Shown here: piece after piece, positions 20,992 through 29,710 of the stretch
Layout: every line of letters starts with the position of its first letter
How positions within the stretch are numbered: position 1 is the stretch's first letter
Assembly: GCF_020510425.1 (NCBI RefSeq)
Contig: NZ_JAHBAH010000001.1
Coordinates: 62,001-126,000 of the forward strand
Reading direction: 5' to 3'
DNA: 64,000 nt
Origin: Quatrionicoccus australiensis
Lineage (GTDB): Bacteria > Pseudomonadota > Gammaproteobacteria > Burkholderiales > Rhodocyclaceae
Translations under genes and position numbers: made by a program
Notes under the pieces: model-generated
Told to the model about the DNA's origin: nothing
The model's database searches: none
What the model saw: only the letters and a program-made list of their open reading frames with translations

Positions 20992-21648
20992 ATGAACCAC
21001 CGCTCCGCCGTCGCAAATAGCGCCGCTGACATTGTCATTGTCACGGCGTTGTGTTTTGGTTGGTTCATTCTCGGCTCCCTTCAAGCGGTCGCATCAGGCT
21101 TCCCAACCCATCCCTTCACGGATGTTTCATTCTTTGGAATCATCGCGTCCGAAATAATGCTTGCAGCCGCCGCGCTCGGCTATCTCCACGTGCGGGGGCA
21201 CGACTTAGCCAACCTTATTCCAAATCCCACGGTTGCTGGAACGCTTGTTGGAGTCGGCCTCTTTGTCGCGGGTTCTCTTGCTTCCTGGGCGCTAACATCT
21301 GTGTTTGCGGGGCCCCTCTCTCCTACGCAGCCAATTGAACAAATGGTTGCCCATGCAACGATCTCTTTTGCCCCGCTCGTAGGCGTCTCCTTAGTTAATG
21401 GGTTGTACGAAGAGACTTTTCTAGTTGGCTACTTGCAGAGAGCGTTAGAGGGATCCGGCGTTTCTTTCGCACTTGGTGTCTCGCTCCTCATTCGCGTCCT
21501 ATATCACCTTTACCAAGGCCCAATCGGCGCAGTCTCGGTTCTTGGGTTCGGCATCGTCCTCGGTTTCTACTACGTCCGAACGAAGCAGTTGTGGCCTCTC
21601 GTTTCCGCCCACATACTCGCTGACTTACTGGGGTTCTCCCTCGCGTGA
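20992..21648 (+). CDS. Cassette 2: CPBP-family intramembrane protease-like protein
   Basis: 218 residues from the ATG ten bases after the cassette core. Six to seven hydrophobic segments. CPBP (Abi/CAAX protease) motifs: E140-E141 in LYEETFLVGYLQ, His172 in RVLYHLYQG and His207 in SAHILADLLGF. The usual Arg of EExxxR is replaced (EETFLV), while the glutamate pair and both histidines remain. CPBP proteins process or protect against small peptides (bacteriocin immunity, toxin maturation). The substrate is unknown. Confidence 0.8.
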   Translation: MNHRSAVANSAADIVIVTALCFGWFILGSLQAVASGFPTHPFTDVSFFGIIASEIMLAAAALGYLHVRGHDLANLIPNPTVAGTLVGVGLFVAGSLASWALTSVFAGPLSPTQPIEQMVAHATISFAPLVGVSLVNGLYEETFLVGYLQRALEGSGVSFALGVSLLIRVLYHLYQGPIGAVSVLGFGIVLGFYYVRTKQLWPLVSAHILADLLGFSLA

Positions 21649-21649
21649 G

Positions 21650-21748
21650 CCCCAACCCATCGGTCGAGTGGGACAGCCTGCAAGCTGCGCTTGCAGGTTC
21701 TCTACGTGGCTTCACCGCTCCGGCGGCCTCTCACCTTTGACGTTATGC
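21650..21748 (+). other. attC site 2
   Basis: 99 bp from CCCCAAC to GTTATGC. It includes the strong hairpin CCTGCAAG-ctgcg-CTTGCAGG, and outer arms that pair partly. It starts one base after the CPBP stop codon. The right core is also the left boundary of cassette 3. Confidence 0.75.
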
Positions 21749-21974
21749 ATCTTAATCTATGACCCAAGTTTTCTATCCGAGGCTAATACGTCGGGTCCGA
21801 GCAGTCCTAATTGATTCGGTTCTCCTACCTTTCACCATATTCGGAACATTGATCCTTGGTGATGCCATCGGTGTCTCGCATGTCTATGGCAAGGTGACCC
21901 TTGTCTTGGTACCCATATTTGTCCTCGAACCAGGATTGGTGGCGGTTACCGGCGGTACCGACGTCCCCCCGTTT

Positions 21975-22838
21975 TCAGTAGCAGAGGGCTTTAGAGTCCG
22001 GGGGTAATTTACCTGATTTCTGGGTGAGTGATTTTGCATAGGCTGCGGGCGTCAAACCGCCCAGGGATTTTTTCGGTCGCTCCTCGTTGTACTCGCGGCG
22101 CCAGCCTTCGATGACGACCTGGGCATGGCGCAGGCTGGTGAACCAGTGCTCATTCAGGCATTCATCCCGGAAACGCCCATTGAACGATTCGATATAGGCG
22201 TTCTGATTCGGCTTGCCTGGCTCAATGAGAAAGAGTTGGACGCCACGGGCATGCGCCCAGGTCAGCATGGCCCGACTACAGAACTCCTTGCCGTTATCCG
22301 TCCGAATGGCCTTGGGCAAGCCTCGCGTCTTGGCCAACTGATCGAGCGTTCGGGTGAGTTGCATGCCGCCGATTGCGCGTTCCGGAACAATCGCGACCGC
22401 TTCATGCGTCGCATCGTCGACAACGGTCAGGCTTTTGATGACTCGCCCTTCCGCCGTCCGGTCGAACACGAAATCCATTGACCAGACCTGATTGGCGGCC
22501 GAAGGGCGCTCTAGTGGGTGACGATCCGACACCGGAATCTTCTTCCGCTTTCGCCTTCTCACTTGCAGACCGGCCTCGGCGTAGAGCCGATCCACCCGCT
22601 TGTGATTCACCACCAGGCCGGCCTGCCGCAGCTTCAAGTAGATCATCCCGGCACCGTAGCGCCGATGACGTTGGGCGAGCGTGACGATCTGCTCCTTCAA
22701 AGCAGCATTGCGATCCGCCGCCGGCTGGTAACGGAATGAACTCGGACTCATGCCAACGAACCGCAATGACTTTCGCTCGCTGAGCCCCTCGTCGATCAGG
22801 TAGCGCACCAGATCACGTCGTGACGGTGCGCTCACCAC
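21975..22838 (-). CDS. IS3-family transposase OrfB (rve integrase core)
   Basis: 287 residues if read from its own GTG; probably made mainly as an OrfAB fusion by frameshifting. An HTH_21 region ([32 protein letters not shown]) is followed by the DDE catalytic core: Asp in WSMDFVFD, Asp in IRTDNGKEF, and Glu in [21 protein letters not shown]. It overlaps orfA by seven bases. Confidence 0.93.
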   Translation of the reverse strand: MVSAPSRRDLVRYLIDEGLSERKSLRFVGMSPSSFRYQPAADRNAALKEQIVTLAQRHRRYGAGMIYLKLRQAGLVVNHKRVDRLYAEAGLQVRRRKRKKIPVSDRHPLERPSAANQVWSMDFVFDRTAEGRVIKSLTVVDDATHEAVAIVPERAIGGMQLTRTLDQLAKTRGLPKAIRTDNGKEFCSRAMLTWAHARGVQLFLIEPGKPNQNAYIESFNGRFRDECLNEHWFTSLRHAQVVIEGWRREYNEERPKKSLGGLTPAAYAKSLTQKSGKLPPDSKALCY

Positions 22839-23095
22839 TTTTTTCGCAGAGCTTCCTTAGCGATCTCGTTTTCCAGCATCGTTTCGGCCAACAGCTTCTT
22901 CAAGCGCGTGTTTTCCGTTTCGAGCTCCTTGAGCCGCTTAGCGTCCGACACGCTCATTCCGCCAAACTTGCTGCGCCAGAGGTAGTAGCTTGCCTCTGAG
23001 AAGGCGTGCTTGCGGCACAACTCCGCTATCGGCATTCCTGCTTCTGCTTCCCGCAGGAAGCCAATGATCTGTTCTTCGGTGAATCGCTTCTTCAT
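22832..23095 (-). CDS. IS3-family transposase OrfA (HTH)
   Basis: 87 residues from [20 protein letters not shown], an HTH_Tnp_1 domain followed by a leucine-zipper-like coiled coil ([20 protein letters not shown]). A slippery A-AAA-AAG heptamer (complement of 22838-22844) lies just before the stop, where a -1 shift would fuse OrfA with OrfB, as in other IS3 elements. An in-frame TTG two codons upstream is an alternative start. Confidence 0.92.
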   Translation of the reverse strand: MKKRFTEEQIIGFLREAEAGMPIAELCRKHAFSEASYYLWRSKFGGMSVSDAKRLKELETENTRLKKLLAETMLENEIAKEALRKKW

Positions 23096-23666
23096 GTCCA
23101 ATCTCCTTGTCGTGGTGAATTGGACTCTAAAGTCAGGCGCTACTCAATTCCGGGGGGACGTCGGTACCATCGGGCATCACTTGTTGAAAATTCGGGTCGC
23201 CACAATTGACGGGCAGCGCAATATTAATTTTATTGCGGCCACCATCCGCTTTATAGCGAAACTGCTGCTTGGGTGGCTGTCATTTATCTTTGTTCTCACC
23301 ACAAAAAAGCATCAGGCGGTGCACGACCTACTGGCCAGGTCGGTGGTCATCCATAAAGACTCGAATACATTGCCCGCCCACGAAATGTTGGTCGAGCGAA
23401 CACCGGACAGCACCGAGTACGTATATCCCGCTGCTTGGCGTCGAGTACTGGTTATTTGCTGCTATTGGGTTTTGGCTACCGTAGCCCTTTCGATCTTCAA
23501 TAACATCGTGACATCTGACCAATGTATAGAGGGCCATCGGTGTGCCACTTGGGAATATTTAGCCCTGCTGGCGCTAGAAATTGCTTGGCTGGTGTCCGTC
23601 GGAGTGGCCACTGTACGAGGATGGAATGGGCAGTTATACGGCTGCAGGAGACTCCCTCGTGGTATC

Positions 23667-23738
23667 GCATAACAATCCGCTCCACCGGACCGTCGGCCAG
23701 CTTCGCTGCCAGCCGTCCAGTGAGCTTCATCGTTGGGG
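23667..23738 (+). other. attC site 3
   Basis: 72 bp from GCATAAC, which contains the stop codon of the RDD gene, to GTTGGGG. The arms ACCGGACCGTCGGCCAGC and GCTGCCAGCCGTCCAGTG can fold on each other around a TTC loop. GCATAAC is the exact complement of the GTTATGC that opens cassette 3. Confidence 0.8.
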
Positions 23739-23758
23739 GGCAGAGGGTGCGGTATCCA

Positions 23759-24259
23759 ATGCGTGTTGATTTGGTATCCATGTTGAGCGGAGTGCTGGCA
23801 GTCCCGCTGTCTGTTTTTGCCAGTCATCTGCGATCGATTTGGGTTCCTGGCAGTTCCACAGTTCTCGGTTGGCTGGACGGCCTTGGTTTCGTTAAGCAGC
23901 CGCTTCCCGAAAAGCCCTCCATTATTGTCATTGATCTTCCGTCTCACGGAATCACCAGTGTTACACCCAACCGAATCACGAGCATCGGTGGCGTTCCGGA
24001 GATGACCGATGCTGGTCACTTCGCAATTAACGATGAAAATGCAATTCTATTTCTTGTTGCTCTGAGTGTAGCGCTTGCGCTAATTGCGATGGGCACAGCT
24101 ATCTGGGCAGAGTGTCGGCGAGAACCAACCCTCTACCTCAGTGTGGGCTACATTTGTGGCGTCCTTGCAATCGCACAGGTCTGGCTGTTGGCCAGCTTCG
24201 TGCTCGGGATCATCGGTGTAGCTGCCGTGCTTGTTATGAGGCATGGGCAAGAACGCTAA
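23759..24259 (+). CDS. Cassette 4: unknown membrane protein
   Basis: 166 residues from the ATG 21 bases after the core site. Family not recognised. The N-terminus (MLSGVLAVPLSVFASHL) could be a signal or anchor. Residues 50-95 are polar with a beta-rich look (SIIVIDLPSHGITSVTPNRITSIGGVPEM), as in a small extracytoplasmic domain. Two hydrophobic segments lie at about 97-117 and 130-158, followed by a basic end (RHGQER). A start further upstream would enter the attC and is unlikely. Confidence 0.65.
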   Translation: MRVDLVSMLSGVLAVPLSVFASHLRSIWVPGSSTVLGWLDGLGFVKQPLPEKPSIIVIDLPSHGITSVTPNRITSIGGVPEMTDAGHFAINDENAILFLVALSVALALIAMGTAIWAECRREPTLYLSVGYICGVLAIAQVWLLASFVLGIIGVAAVLVMRHGQER

Positions 24260-24263
24260 GCGA

Positions 24264-24330
24264 CCCCACCCCATCATTCCACCGAACCTGCGCGAAAAGC
24301 CGCGCAGTCCGGTGAATTCAAACGTGCCGA
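24264..24330 (+). other. Decayed attC site 4 (array end)
   Basis: The left core reads CCCCACC instead of CCCCAAC. A good stem survives (ATTCCACCGAACCTGCGCG against CGCGCAGTCCGGTGAATTC), but the expected right core GTTRRRY is replaced by GTGCCGA. It is probably the inactive right end of the array. Confidence 0.6.
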
Positions 24331-24595
24331 GTGACCGCTTTCCAATAGTGGCTACGGCAGCAACAGGCACCGATGCGACGGCCATCTTTCAAGATTCCTC
24401 GCCGGAAAGCAGACAGTGGAATTTCGCTTTCTGGAAGCGGTCCGTAGCACCTGGGTGTTCGGTCCTCAAACTGAGCATTCTCACCTTTAATCTGATACAA
24501 ATCTACAAAATTAACAACTAGTGTTCAAAAAAATTACTGTTGCCAGATTTCCCATATGAGACAATTACCCCTCTAATCACTAAGGGTTTGTTGCC
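24331..24595. other. Intergenic stretch after the array
   Basis: 265 bp of mixed composition, AT-rich toward the end. A segment at 24377-24420 resembles one at 35472-35514 (see findings). AT-rich sequence just before the kinase gene (for example CATATGAGACAATTACCCC) could hold its promoter, but no clear -35/-10 pair was fixed. Confidence 0.4.
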
Positions 24596-26377
24596 ATGCT
24601 CAATGCCGTTGAAATATTCCCGTGGAACAAAAATTTCGAGTCGGGCATTGAGATCATTGATACCCAGCACAAGCAGTTGGTCAATTTACTCAATGTACTG
24701 GTAAGTCATTTGGCATTTCAGTCCGAAGCACCAGAAATCACTAAGGTATTTGACGAGCTCAAGGCATATACCGCTTACCATTTCACGACCGAAGAGAAAA
24801 TTTGGCACGAGCATTTCCGGAACGACTCTTGGGAAGAATGGCACAAAAAAGGGCACGAAGATTTCATTGCCAAAGTTCTGGAAATTAAAGGGAGCGAACT
24901 CCACAAAAACCCCGATGTGGTCATTGAAGAAATCGTCTCTTTTCTAACCCATTGGTTAGCGATGCACATTATTGAGTCCGATAAGCGCATGGCAAAAGTT
25001 GTTTTGGCCTTACCTTCAGGCATGTCGCTTGAAGAATGCAAGGCGATCGCCAATCACGAGATGGAGGGTGCAACACGAGTTTTGATTGAAACCGTGATGG
25101 GCATGTATGACACCCTCGCACATCGCACTATCCAGATGACACGCGAGATTAGCCGAAGGATCAAAGCAGAGCAGGATTTACAAGCAAGCCAAATAGAACT
25201 GATCCGCTTAAGGGATGAGGCTGTGGCGGCGAATGTGGCCAAGAGTACGTTTCTAGCTAACATGAGCCACGAACTGCGGACCCCACTAAACGGGATTATG
25301 GGCATGATCAATTTTGCTCAACAACGGTTGACTGATGCCACCGGTTCCGAGCAACTAGAAAAAGCAAAACATGCCGCCGATCACTTGCTAGCAGTAATTA
25401 ACGACATCCTTGACATCTCCAAAATTGAAGCGAACAAGCTCACCCTTGAGGCAACAAACTTCAAGCTCGCAAGCGTCATGGAAAGCATCAATAGTATGGT
25501 TGGTTACAAAGCGCGAGCCAAAAGTTTAGGCTTTGTAATAGATGTGCCAGCCGAACTTCTTAATCAGCCCTTGCTTGGAGACCCGTTACGACTAGGTCAA
25601 ATCCTGATGAACTTAACCGGAAATGCCGTGAAATTCACTGGGCAGGGAGAAGTCAAAGTTGCGATTCGGGAGCTGGAAAATACGCCTTCACATATTGCTT
25701 TTCGCGTCGAAGTAAAGGATTCCGGGATTGGTGTGCCACAGGAAGCGCAAAGCTTGCTGTTTTCTTCGTTTCAACAGGCAGACGTGTCGACAACCAGGAA
25801 ATACGGCGGAACAGGTTTAGGGCTCGCAATTTGCAAACAACTCGTGCAGCTTATGGGCGGGGAAATTGGCATGTTAAGCGTGCCTGACCTCGGAAGTACC
25901 TTTTGGTTTGAAGTGCAACTCCCGAAGGGCGTAGATGATTTTGCCACCGAAGAACAGAGGTTTTTTGAAAGTGCCGAAGAAATATTGATTGCGGAATTTT
26001 CAGGGTCTCAAATCTTGGTGGCAGAAGACGATGAGATTAACCAAGAGGTTGCTCGTTGTTTGCTCGAGGACGTAGGTTTCGTGATTGATATGGCGAATGA
26101 CGGTCAGCAGGCAATCGAGTTCGCAAAGCAGAAAGACTATGCATTGATCTTGATGGATATGCAGATGCCGAATGTAAGTGGCGTCGACGCTTCGATTGCC
26201 ATAAGAAATGGACAGTCTAGAAATCACTCAACGCCAATATTGGCAATGACAGCAAATGCTTTTGCAGAAGATCGTTCAATTTGTCTTGAAGCAGGCATGA
26301 ATGATCACATTGCCAAACCTGTCGTCCCGGAACACCTTTATGTAACCATTTTGAAATGGTTAAGAGCCAAATTGTGA
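24596..26377 (+). CDS. Hemerythrin-sensor hybrid histidine kinase with C-terminal receiver
   Basis: 593 residues. Residues 5-135 form a bacteriohemerythrin domain with likely di-iron ligands His25, His62, Glu66, His83, His87, His124 and Asp129. A short coiled coil follows, then HisKA with phospho-His225 ([14 protein letters not shown]), then HATPase_c with the N box ([12 protein letters not shown]), DSGIGVP and [18 protein letters not shown]. The receiver (about 470-590) has phospho-Asp521 in LILMDMQMP and the conserved Lys in IAKPV. It is a cytoplasmic, probably O2- or redox-sensing hybrid kinase. Codon use is AT-rich compared with the chromosome, so it is likely acquired. No partner regulator is adjacent. 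Confidence 0.92.
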   Translation: MLNAVEIFPWNKNFESGIEIIDTQHKQLVNLLNVLVSHLAFQSEAPEITKVFDELKAYTAYHFTTEEKIWHEHFRNDSWEEWHKKGHEDFIAKVLEIKGSELHKNPDVVIEEIVSFLTHWLAMHIIESDKRMAKVVLALPSGMSLEECKAIANHEMEGATRVLIETVMGMYDTLAHRTIQMTREISRRIKAEQDLQASQIELIRLRDEAVAANVAKSTFLANMSHELRTPLNGIMGMINFAQQRLTDATGSEQLEKAKHAADHLLAVINDILDISKIEANKLTLEATNFKLASVMESINSMVGYKARAKSLGFVIDVPAELLNQPLLGDPLRLGQILMNLTGNAVKFTGQGEVKVAIRELENTPSHIAFRVEVKDSGIGVPQEAQSLLFSSFQQADVSTTRKYGGTGLGLAICKQLVQLMGGEIGMLSVPDLGSTFWFEVQLPKGVDDFATEEQRFFESAEEILIAEFSGSQILVAEDDEINQEVARCLLEDVGFVIDMANDGQQAIEFAKQKDYALILMDMQMPNVSGVDASIAIRNGQSRNHSTPILAMTANAFAEDRSICLEAGMNDHIAKPVVPEHLYVTILKWLRAKL

Positions 26378-26591
26378 CCAAGATCAGCGCTTTGTTGGAG
26401 TAGGCTCTCTGGTTGTTGTCAGAGTTGACCAGACGTTCAAACAGTAATCCATCTTTGGTATCGAACATCCGATCACGGCCGGGGCGCTAGGGTGCAGGCG
26501 TAAACTTCATCGCCGAATACCGGCCACTCAACGCTATCACTTGGAGCCCCCGCGTTTTCCTTACGTCCCAGGTTCTAGTGGATGTTGAATC

Positions 26592-27275
26592 TCAGCCCAC
26601 CGGATCCGGACAACGCTCAGCCAACGCCCGCAGCGAACGAACCAGCAGTGTCCGCCGCCCCTGCCGTTGCAGCAGGCCTTCGCGCTCCCACTGGTTGATC
26701 AGCAGGGAAACGCTTTGCCGGGTCGTGCCGAGCAGGCTGGCGATGTCTTCGAGGCCGAGGTCGAGCGGCACGAGCAGGCCTTCGTCGCAGACCAGGCCGC
26801 GGCGGTTGGCGAGGCCGAGGAGGAAGCGGGCCAGGCGGGCCGGCACTTCGCGGAAGGCGAGGTCTTCGATGAGTTTGACGGCATTGTTCAGCATGCCGCC
26901 GAGGACGCGCATCATGACCGGCGTGACCGAGGGATCGCTGGCCAGCTTGCGGGCAAACGAGGCGGTGTCGATCAGCCACAGCGTGCTCGGCGCGACGGCT
27001 TCGACATAGGTCGGGGTGTGCGTCGTGTAGATGTCGCCGGCTTCGAGGAAGGTCAGCGTCAGCTCGCGGTTTTCGCCGGCCAGGTAGACGCGCAGACGAC
27101 CGCTGTGCACGATGAAAACCTGGTTGTTGGCGGCCGAGGGCGTGGACAGCAGGCCGCCCTTGCCCAGTTCGCGCTGCTCGAAACCGCCGGGCAAGCCGGA
27201 GCGGCCGAGTTCCTGCAGCCAGCGCTCGGCGGCGCGGCTGGCTTTTTCCGTTGGGTGTTGTTGAATGGCATCCAT
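26592..27275 (-). CDS. Crp/Fnr-family transcription regulator
   Basis: 227 residues. An N-terminal cyclic-nucleotide-binding-like barrel (VFIVHSGRLRVYLAGENRELTLTFLEAGDIYTTH) is followed by a dimer helix and a Crp-type HTH (GLEDIASLLGTTRQSVSLLINQWEREGLL). There are no cysteines positioned for an Fnr-type FeS cluster. The DIYTTHTPTYVEAV segment resembles heme- or CO-sensing and DNR-like members, but the effector cannot be read. It lies downstream of the acuI-like gene on the same strand, 103 bp apart. Confidence 0.88.
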   Translation of the reverse strand: MDAIQQHPTEKASRAAERWLQELGRSGLPGGFEQRELGKGGLLSTPSAANNQVFIVHSGRLRVYLAGENRELTLTFLEAGDIYTTHTPTYVEAVAPSTLWLIDTASFARKLASDPSVTPVMMRVLGGMLNNAVKLIEDLAFREVPARLARFLLGLANRRGLVCDEGLLVPLDLGLEDIASLLGTTRQSVSLLINQWEREGLLQRQGRRTLLVRSLRALAERCPDPVG

Positions 27276-27378
27276 AAGATGCCCGAAGCAAAAGAAAGAC
27301 CAGGCCGCAACACCCGTGAAATCAGCGGCCTGGCAGCGGTCGACCGCTCAGGAATGGCAGTTTTGCGACAAAAGCATT

Positions 27379-28362
27379 TCAGCGTGCGACATCGACGACC
27401 ACGCGACCGCGCACCTTGCCTTCGAGCAATTCGCCGGCCACGGCAATCGCGCCGGACAGCGCAATCTCGTGCGTGATCGCTTCCAGCTTGGCCGGATCGA
27501 GATCGCGCGCCAGGCGTTGCCAGGCTTCCTGACGCACAGACAGAGGCGCCATGACGCTGTCGATGCCGTACAGCGTCACGCCGCGCAGGATGAAGGGCGC
27601 CACCGACGCCGGGAAATCCATGCCACCGGCCAGGCCGCAGGCGGCGACGGCGCCGCGATATTTGGTGCTGGCGCAGGCGTTGGCCAGCGTATGGCTGCCG
27701 ACGGCATCGACGACGCCGGCCCAGCGCTCGCGGGCGAGCGGCTTGCCGGGGGCGGCCAGTTCGGCGCGGTCGATGATGTCGGCGGCACCGAGCGCGCGCA
27801 AATAGTCGCTTTCCGCCGGTCGACCGGTAGACGCGACCACTTTGTAGCCAAGCTTGGCGAGCAGTGCGATGGCGACGCTGCCGACGCCGCCGTTGGCGCC
27901 GGTGACGAGGATTTCGCCGTCTTCCGGCTTGATGCCGTGCTTTTCCAGCGCCAGCACGCAGAGCATCGCCGTGTAACCGGCGGTGCCGATCGCCATGGTC
28001 TGCCGTGCCGTGAAGGCGGCCGGCCGGGCGACCAGCCATTCACCCTTGACCCGCGCGACGCCGGCCAGGCCGCCGCAATGCGTCTCGCCGACGCCCCAGC
28101 CATTAAGGATGACGGCGTCGCCGGCTTTCCAGGCCGGATTCGAACTTTCAGTCACCGTACCCGCGAAATCGATCCCCGGCATCATCGGGAAACGCCGCAC
28201 CACGGGCGACTTGCCGGTAATCGCCAGGCCGTCCTTGTAATTGAGCGTGGACCATTCGACCTGGACCGTGACATCGCCTTCCGGCAGCACGGCGGCGTCG
28301 ATGTCCTGAAAAGCGGCCCGGTAACCGGACTCATCCTTGCTGATCAAAATTCCCTTGAACAT
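27379..28362 (-). CDS. acuI: AcuI-like acrylyl-CoA reductase (MDR family oxidoreductase)
   Basis: 327 residues from [16 protein letters not shown] signature: [34 protein letters not shown], then the NADPH site [29 protein letters not shown]. No zinc-binding cysteines, as expected for the YhdH/AcuI group, which reduces acryloyl-CoA to propionyl-CoA or detoxifies acrylate. The gene is 46 bp downstream of an MFS exporter gene and may share its transcript. GGAG lies upstream of the ATG. Confidence 0.88.
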   Translation of the reverse strand: MFKGILISKDESGYRAAFQDIDAAVLPEGDVTVQVEWSTLNYKDGLAITGKSPVVRRFPMMPGIDFAGTVTESSNPAWKAGDAVILNGWGVGETHCGGLAGVARVKGEWLVARPAAFTARQTMAIGTAGYTAMLCVLALEKHGIKPEDGEILVTGANGGVGSVAIALLAKLGYKVVASTGRPAESDYLRALGAADIIDRAELAAPGKPLARERWAGVVDAVGSHTLANACASTKYRGAVAACGLAGGMDFPASVAPFILRGVTLYGIDSVMAPLSVRQEAWQRLARDLDPAKLEAITHEIALSGAIAVAGELLEGKVRGRVVVDVAR

Positions 28363-28408
28363 GTTCTGTCTCCTGACGGAAAAATGGCAATCTGGCGCGG
28401 TCGACCGT

Positions 28409-29608
28409 TCAGACCGCCTGCAAACGGGCAGTAGACGCGAGATCGCGCTTTTCGACAAGCTTGAGCAGCAGCAACAGCGCCGTGCCGACCAGCATGACGC
28501 CGGCTGCGACATACAACCCGGCGTTGTAGCTGCCCAGTTGCGTCGCCAGCCAGCCGGTGATCGCCGGCCCGATGATCTGCGCGACGCCGTAGGAAAGCGT
28601 CATCTTGCCCATCATCTTGGCCGGCTTGGTCGGGTAGTAGCGCCCGGCCATGGTCAGCACCAGGCTGACCATGCCGACGAAGGTACCGCCGAAGAGCAGC
28701 GCACCGAACAGCGAGGCGAGCAGGCCGCCGAACAGCACCGGCATCAGGATGCCGACGATCTGCAGTACGGCCGCAAGGATCAGCGCATTGAGGTCGCCGG
28801 TGCGGCGTGCGATCAGATCCCAGTTGAAACAGGCCGGAATCGCGCCGATACCGATTGCCAGGAAAACCAGGTTGCCCTGCCCGCTCAGGCCCGGCAGATG
28901 GTTGATGATGGCGACGATGAAGGTGGCGCTGACCACGAAGCCGAAACCGGCGCAGAAATACGAGGCCATGAACAGGCGCAGGAAAAGCGGGCTGGGCGGC
29001 TTGTCTTCCAGCACCTGGCCGCTCTTGGTGACGCCGCTGGTATCCGGTGCCGGCAGCCAGCGCAGGGCCGGCACGAGCAGCACGCAGCCGATGGCGGTGA
29101 ACACGAACCACTGCTCGCGCCAGTCCAGCCAGCTATTCATCAAGGCTGCGACCGCGGCGCAGCCGGCAATGCCGATGCCGATGCCGGCGAAATGGATGCC
29201 CAGTTCGCTGCGATGGTTGTGGCGGATCAGCCAGTTGAGGATCAGGCCGGTGCCGAGCAGCATGCCGGCGGCGCTCGCCAGGCCGGCAAAGTAGCGTGAC
29301 AGCGCCCAGATCGTGACATCGGTGGTCATGCCCATGATCGCCGTGCACACAATGGCGACGACGAGGCCGATCCGGTATAGCTTGTCCTTGAGGACCAGAT
29401 CACTGATCAGCGAGGCGATCAGCGCGCCGCTCAGGTAGCCGGCGTAATTGATCGCCGCCAGCCAGCCGGCTTCGGCGACGCCCAGGCCGGCCTGTTGCTG
29501 CATCACGGGCAGCAGCGGCGTGTAGGCAAAGCGGGCGACGCCAAGCACCAGCACCAGGCTGAAAATGCCGGCGCTGAGCACTTGCAGGCGTTGTCTCTGT
29601 TCGCGCAT
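28409..29608 (-). CDS. YbfB/YjiJ-family MFS transporter
   Basis: 399 residues with 12 predicted membrane segments. N-terminal [41 protein letters not shown] is the hallmark of the YbfB/YjiJ family (MFS_4). Substrate unknown. Divergent from a LysR regulator gene across a 102-bp gap containing a palindrome, the usual layout for a regulator and its target exporter. AGGAGA precedes the ATG. Confidence 0.9.
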   Translation of the reverse strand: MREQRQRLQVLSAGIFSLVLVLGVARFAYTPLLPVMQQQAGLGVAEAGWLAAINYAGYLSGALIASLISDLVLKDKLYRIGLVVAIVCTAIMGMTTDVTIWALSRYFAGLASAAGMLLGTGLILNWLIRHNHRSELGIHFAGIGIGIAGCAAVAALMNSWLDWREQWFVFTAIGCVLLVPALRWLPAPDTSGVTKSGQVLEDKPPSPLFLRLFMASYFCAGFGFVVSATFIVAIINHLPGLSGQGNLVFLAIGIGAIPACFNWDLIARRTGDLNALILAAVLQIVGILMPVLFGGLLASLFGALLFGGTFVGMVSLVLTMAGRYYPTKPAKMMGKMTLSYGVAQIIGPAITGWLATQLGSYNAGLYVAAGVMLVGTALLLLLKLVEKRDLASTARLQAV

Positions 29609-29679
29609 GGGGATGTCTCCTCTTGTTTTGGTAGACGAAAGGTAAACAAGTTAAGCTATCGATACAAATGAATTGTTTA

Positions 29680-29692
29680 GAACGTAACGTTC
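29680..29692. promoter_or_regulatory. Palindrome in the LysR/MFS divergent control region
   Basis: GAACGT-A-ACGTTC, a perfect 13-bp palindrome 18 bp before the LysR start codon and 71 bp before the MFS start. It lies where a LysR protein would bind to control itself and the divergent gene. The assignment is inferred from position. Confidence 0.4.
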
Positions 29693-29710
29693 GCTATTGG
29701 AGATAGATCA

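Larger units (their letters stand above)
21959..23163 (-). mobile_element. IS3-family insertion sequence
   Basis: About 1.2 kb with overlapping orfA and orfB on the minus strand. The ends are inverted repeats: CGACGTCCCCCCG, then similar bases, then CTTTAGAGTCC on both sides (about 36 bp in total). GGTACC sits on both flanks. Because it is a palindrome the exact boundary is ambiguous: a 4-bp GTAC duplication (21955-21958 and 23164-23167) fits this call, and a 6-bp GGTACC is also possible. orfB stops inside the left inverted repeat. The element looks complete. It is inserted in cassette 3 and points against the cassette genes. Confidence 0.9.
21759..23672 (+). pseudogene. Cassette 3: RDD-family membrane protein gene split by an IS element
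   Basis: Codons 1-67 are at 21759-21959 and the rest at 23169-23672. Removing the insertion and one copy of the duplicated target joins them in frame into a 234-residue protein. The joined protein is an RDD-family membrane protein: RRVRAVLIDSVLLP (RDD helix 1), then GHHLLKIRVATIDGQRNINF and HQAVHDLLARSVVIH, the classic end of the RDD domain. Two more hydrophobic segments follow. RDD proteins have been linked to ion exchange in a few bacteria. As it stands only a truncated N-terminal piece can be made. Confidence 0.85.
20385..24330 (+). mobile_element. Integron gene-cassette array without integrase (CALIN-type), four cassettes
   Basis: Four consecutive plus-strand units each hold one short ORF followed by an attC-like site. 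Each unit starts with a core site and ends with its reverse complement: GTTAGCC/GGCTAAC for cassette 1, GTTGGGG/CCCCAAC for cassette 2, GTTATGC/GCATAAC for cassette 3 and GTTGGGG/CCCCACC for cassette 4 (one mismatch). That pairing is expected when circular cassettes are captured. No intI lies in the window. All four ORFs encode membrane proteins. Cassette 3 is split by an IS3-family element. Confidence 0.85.

Noticed and set aside
23010..23672. Independent gene starting inside the IS element's right end
   Set aside because: The apparent start lies within transposase orfA on the other strand. The real coding content begins at 23169 as the second half of the split RDD gene.
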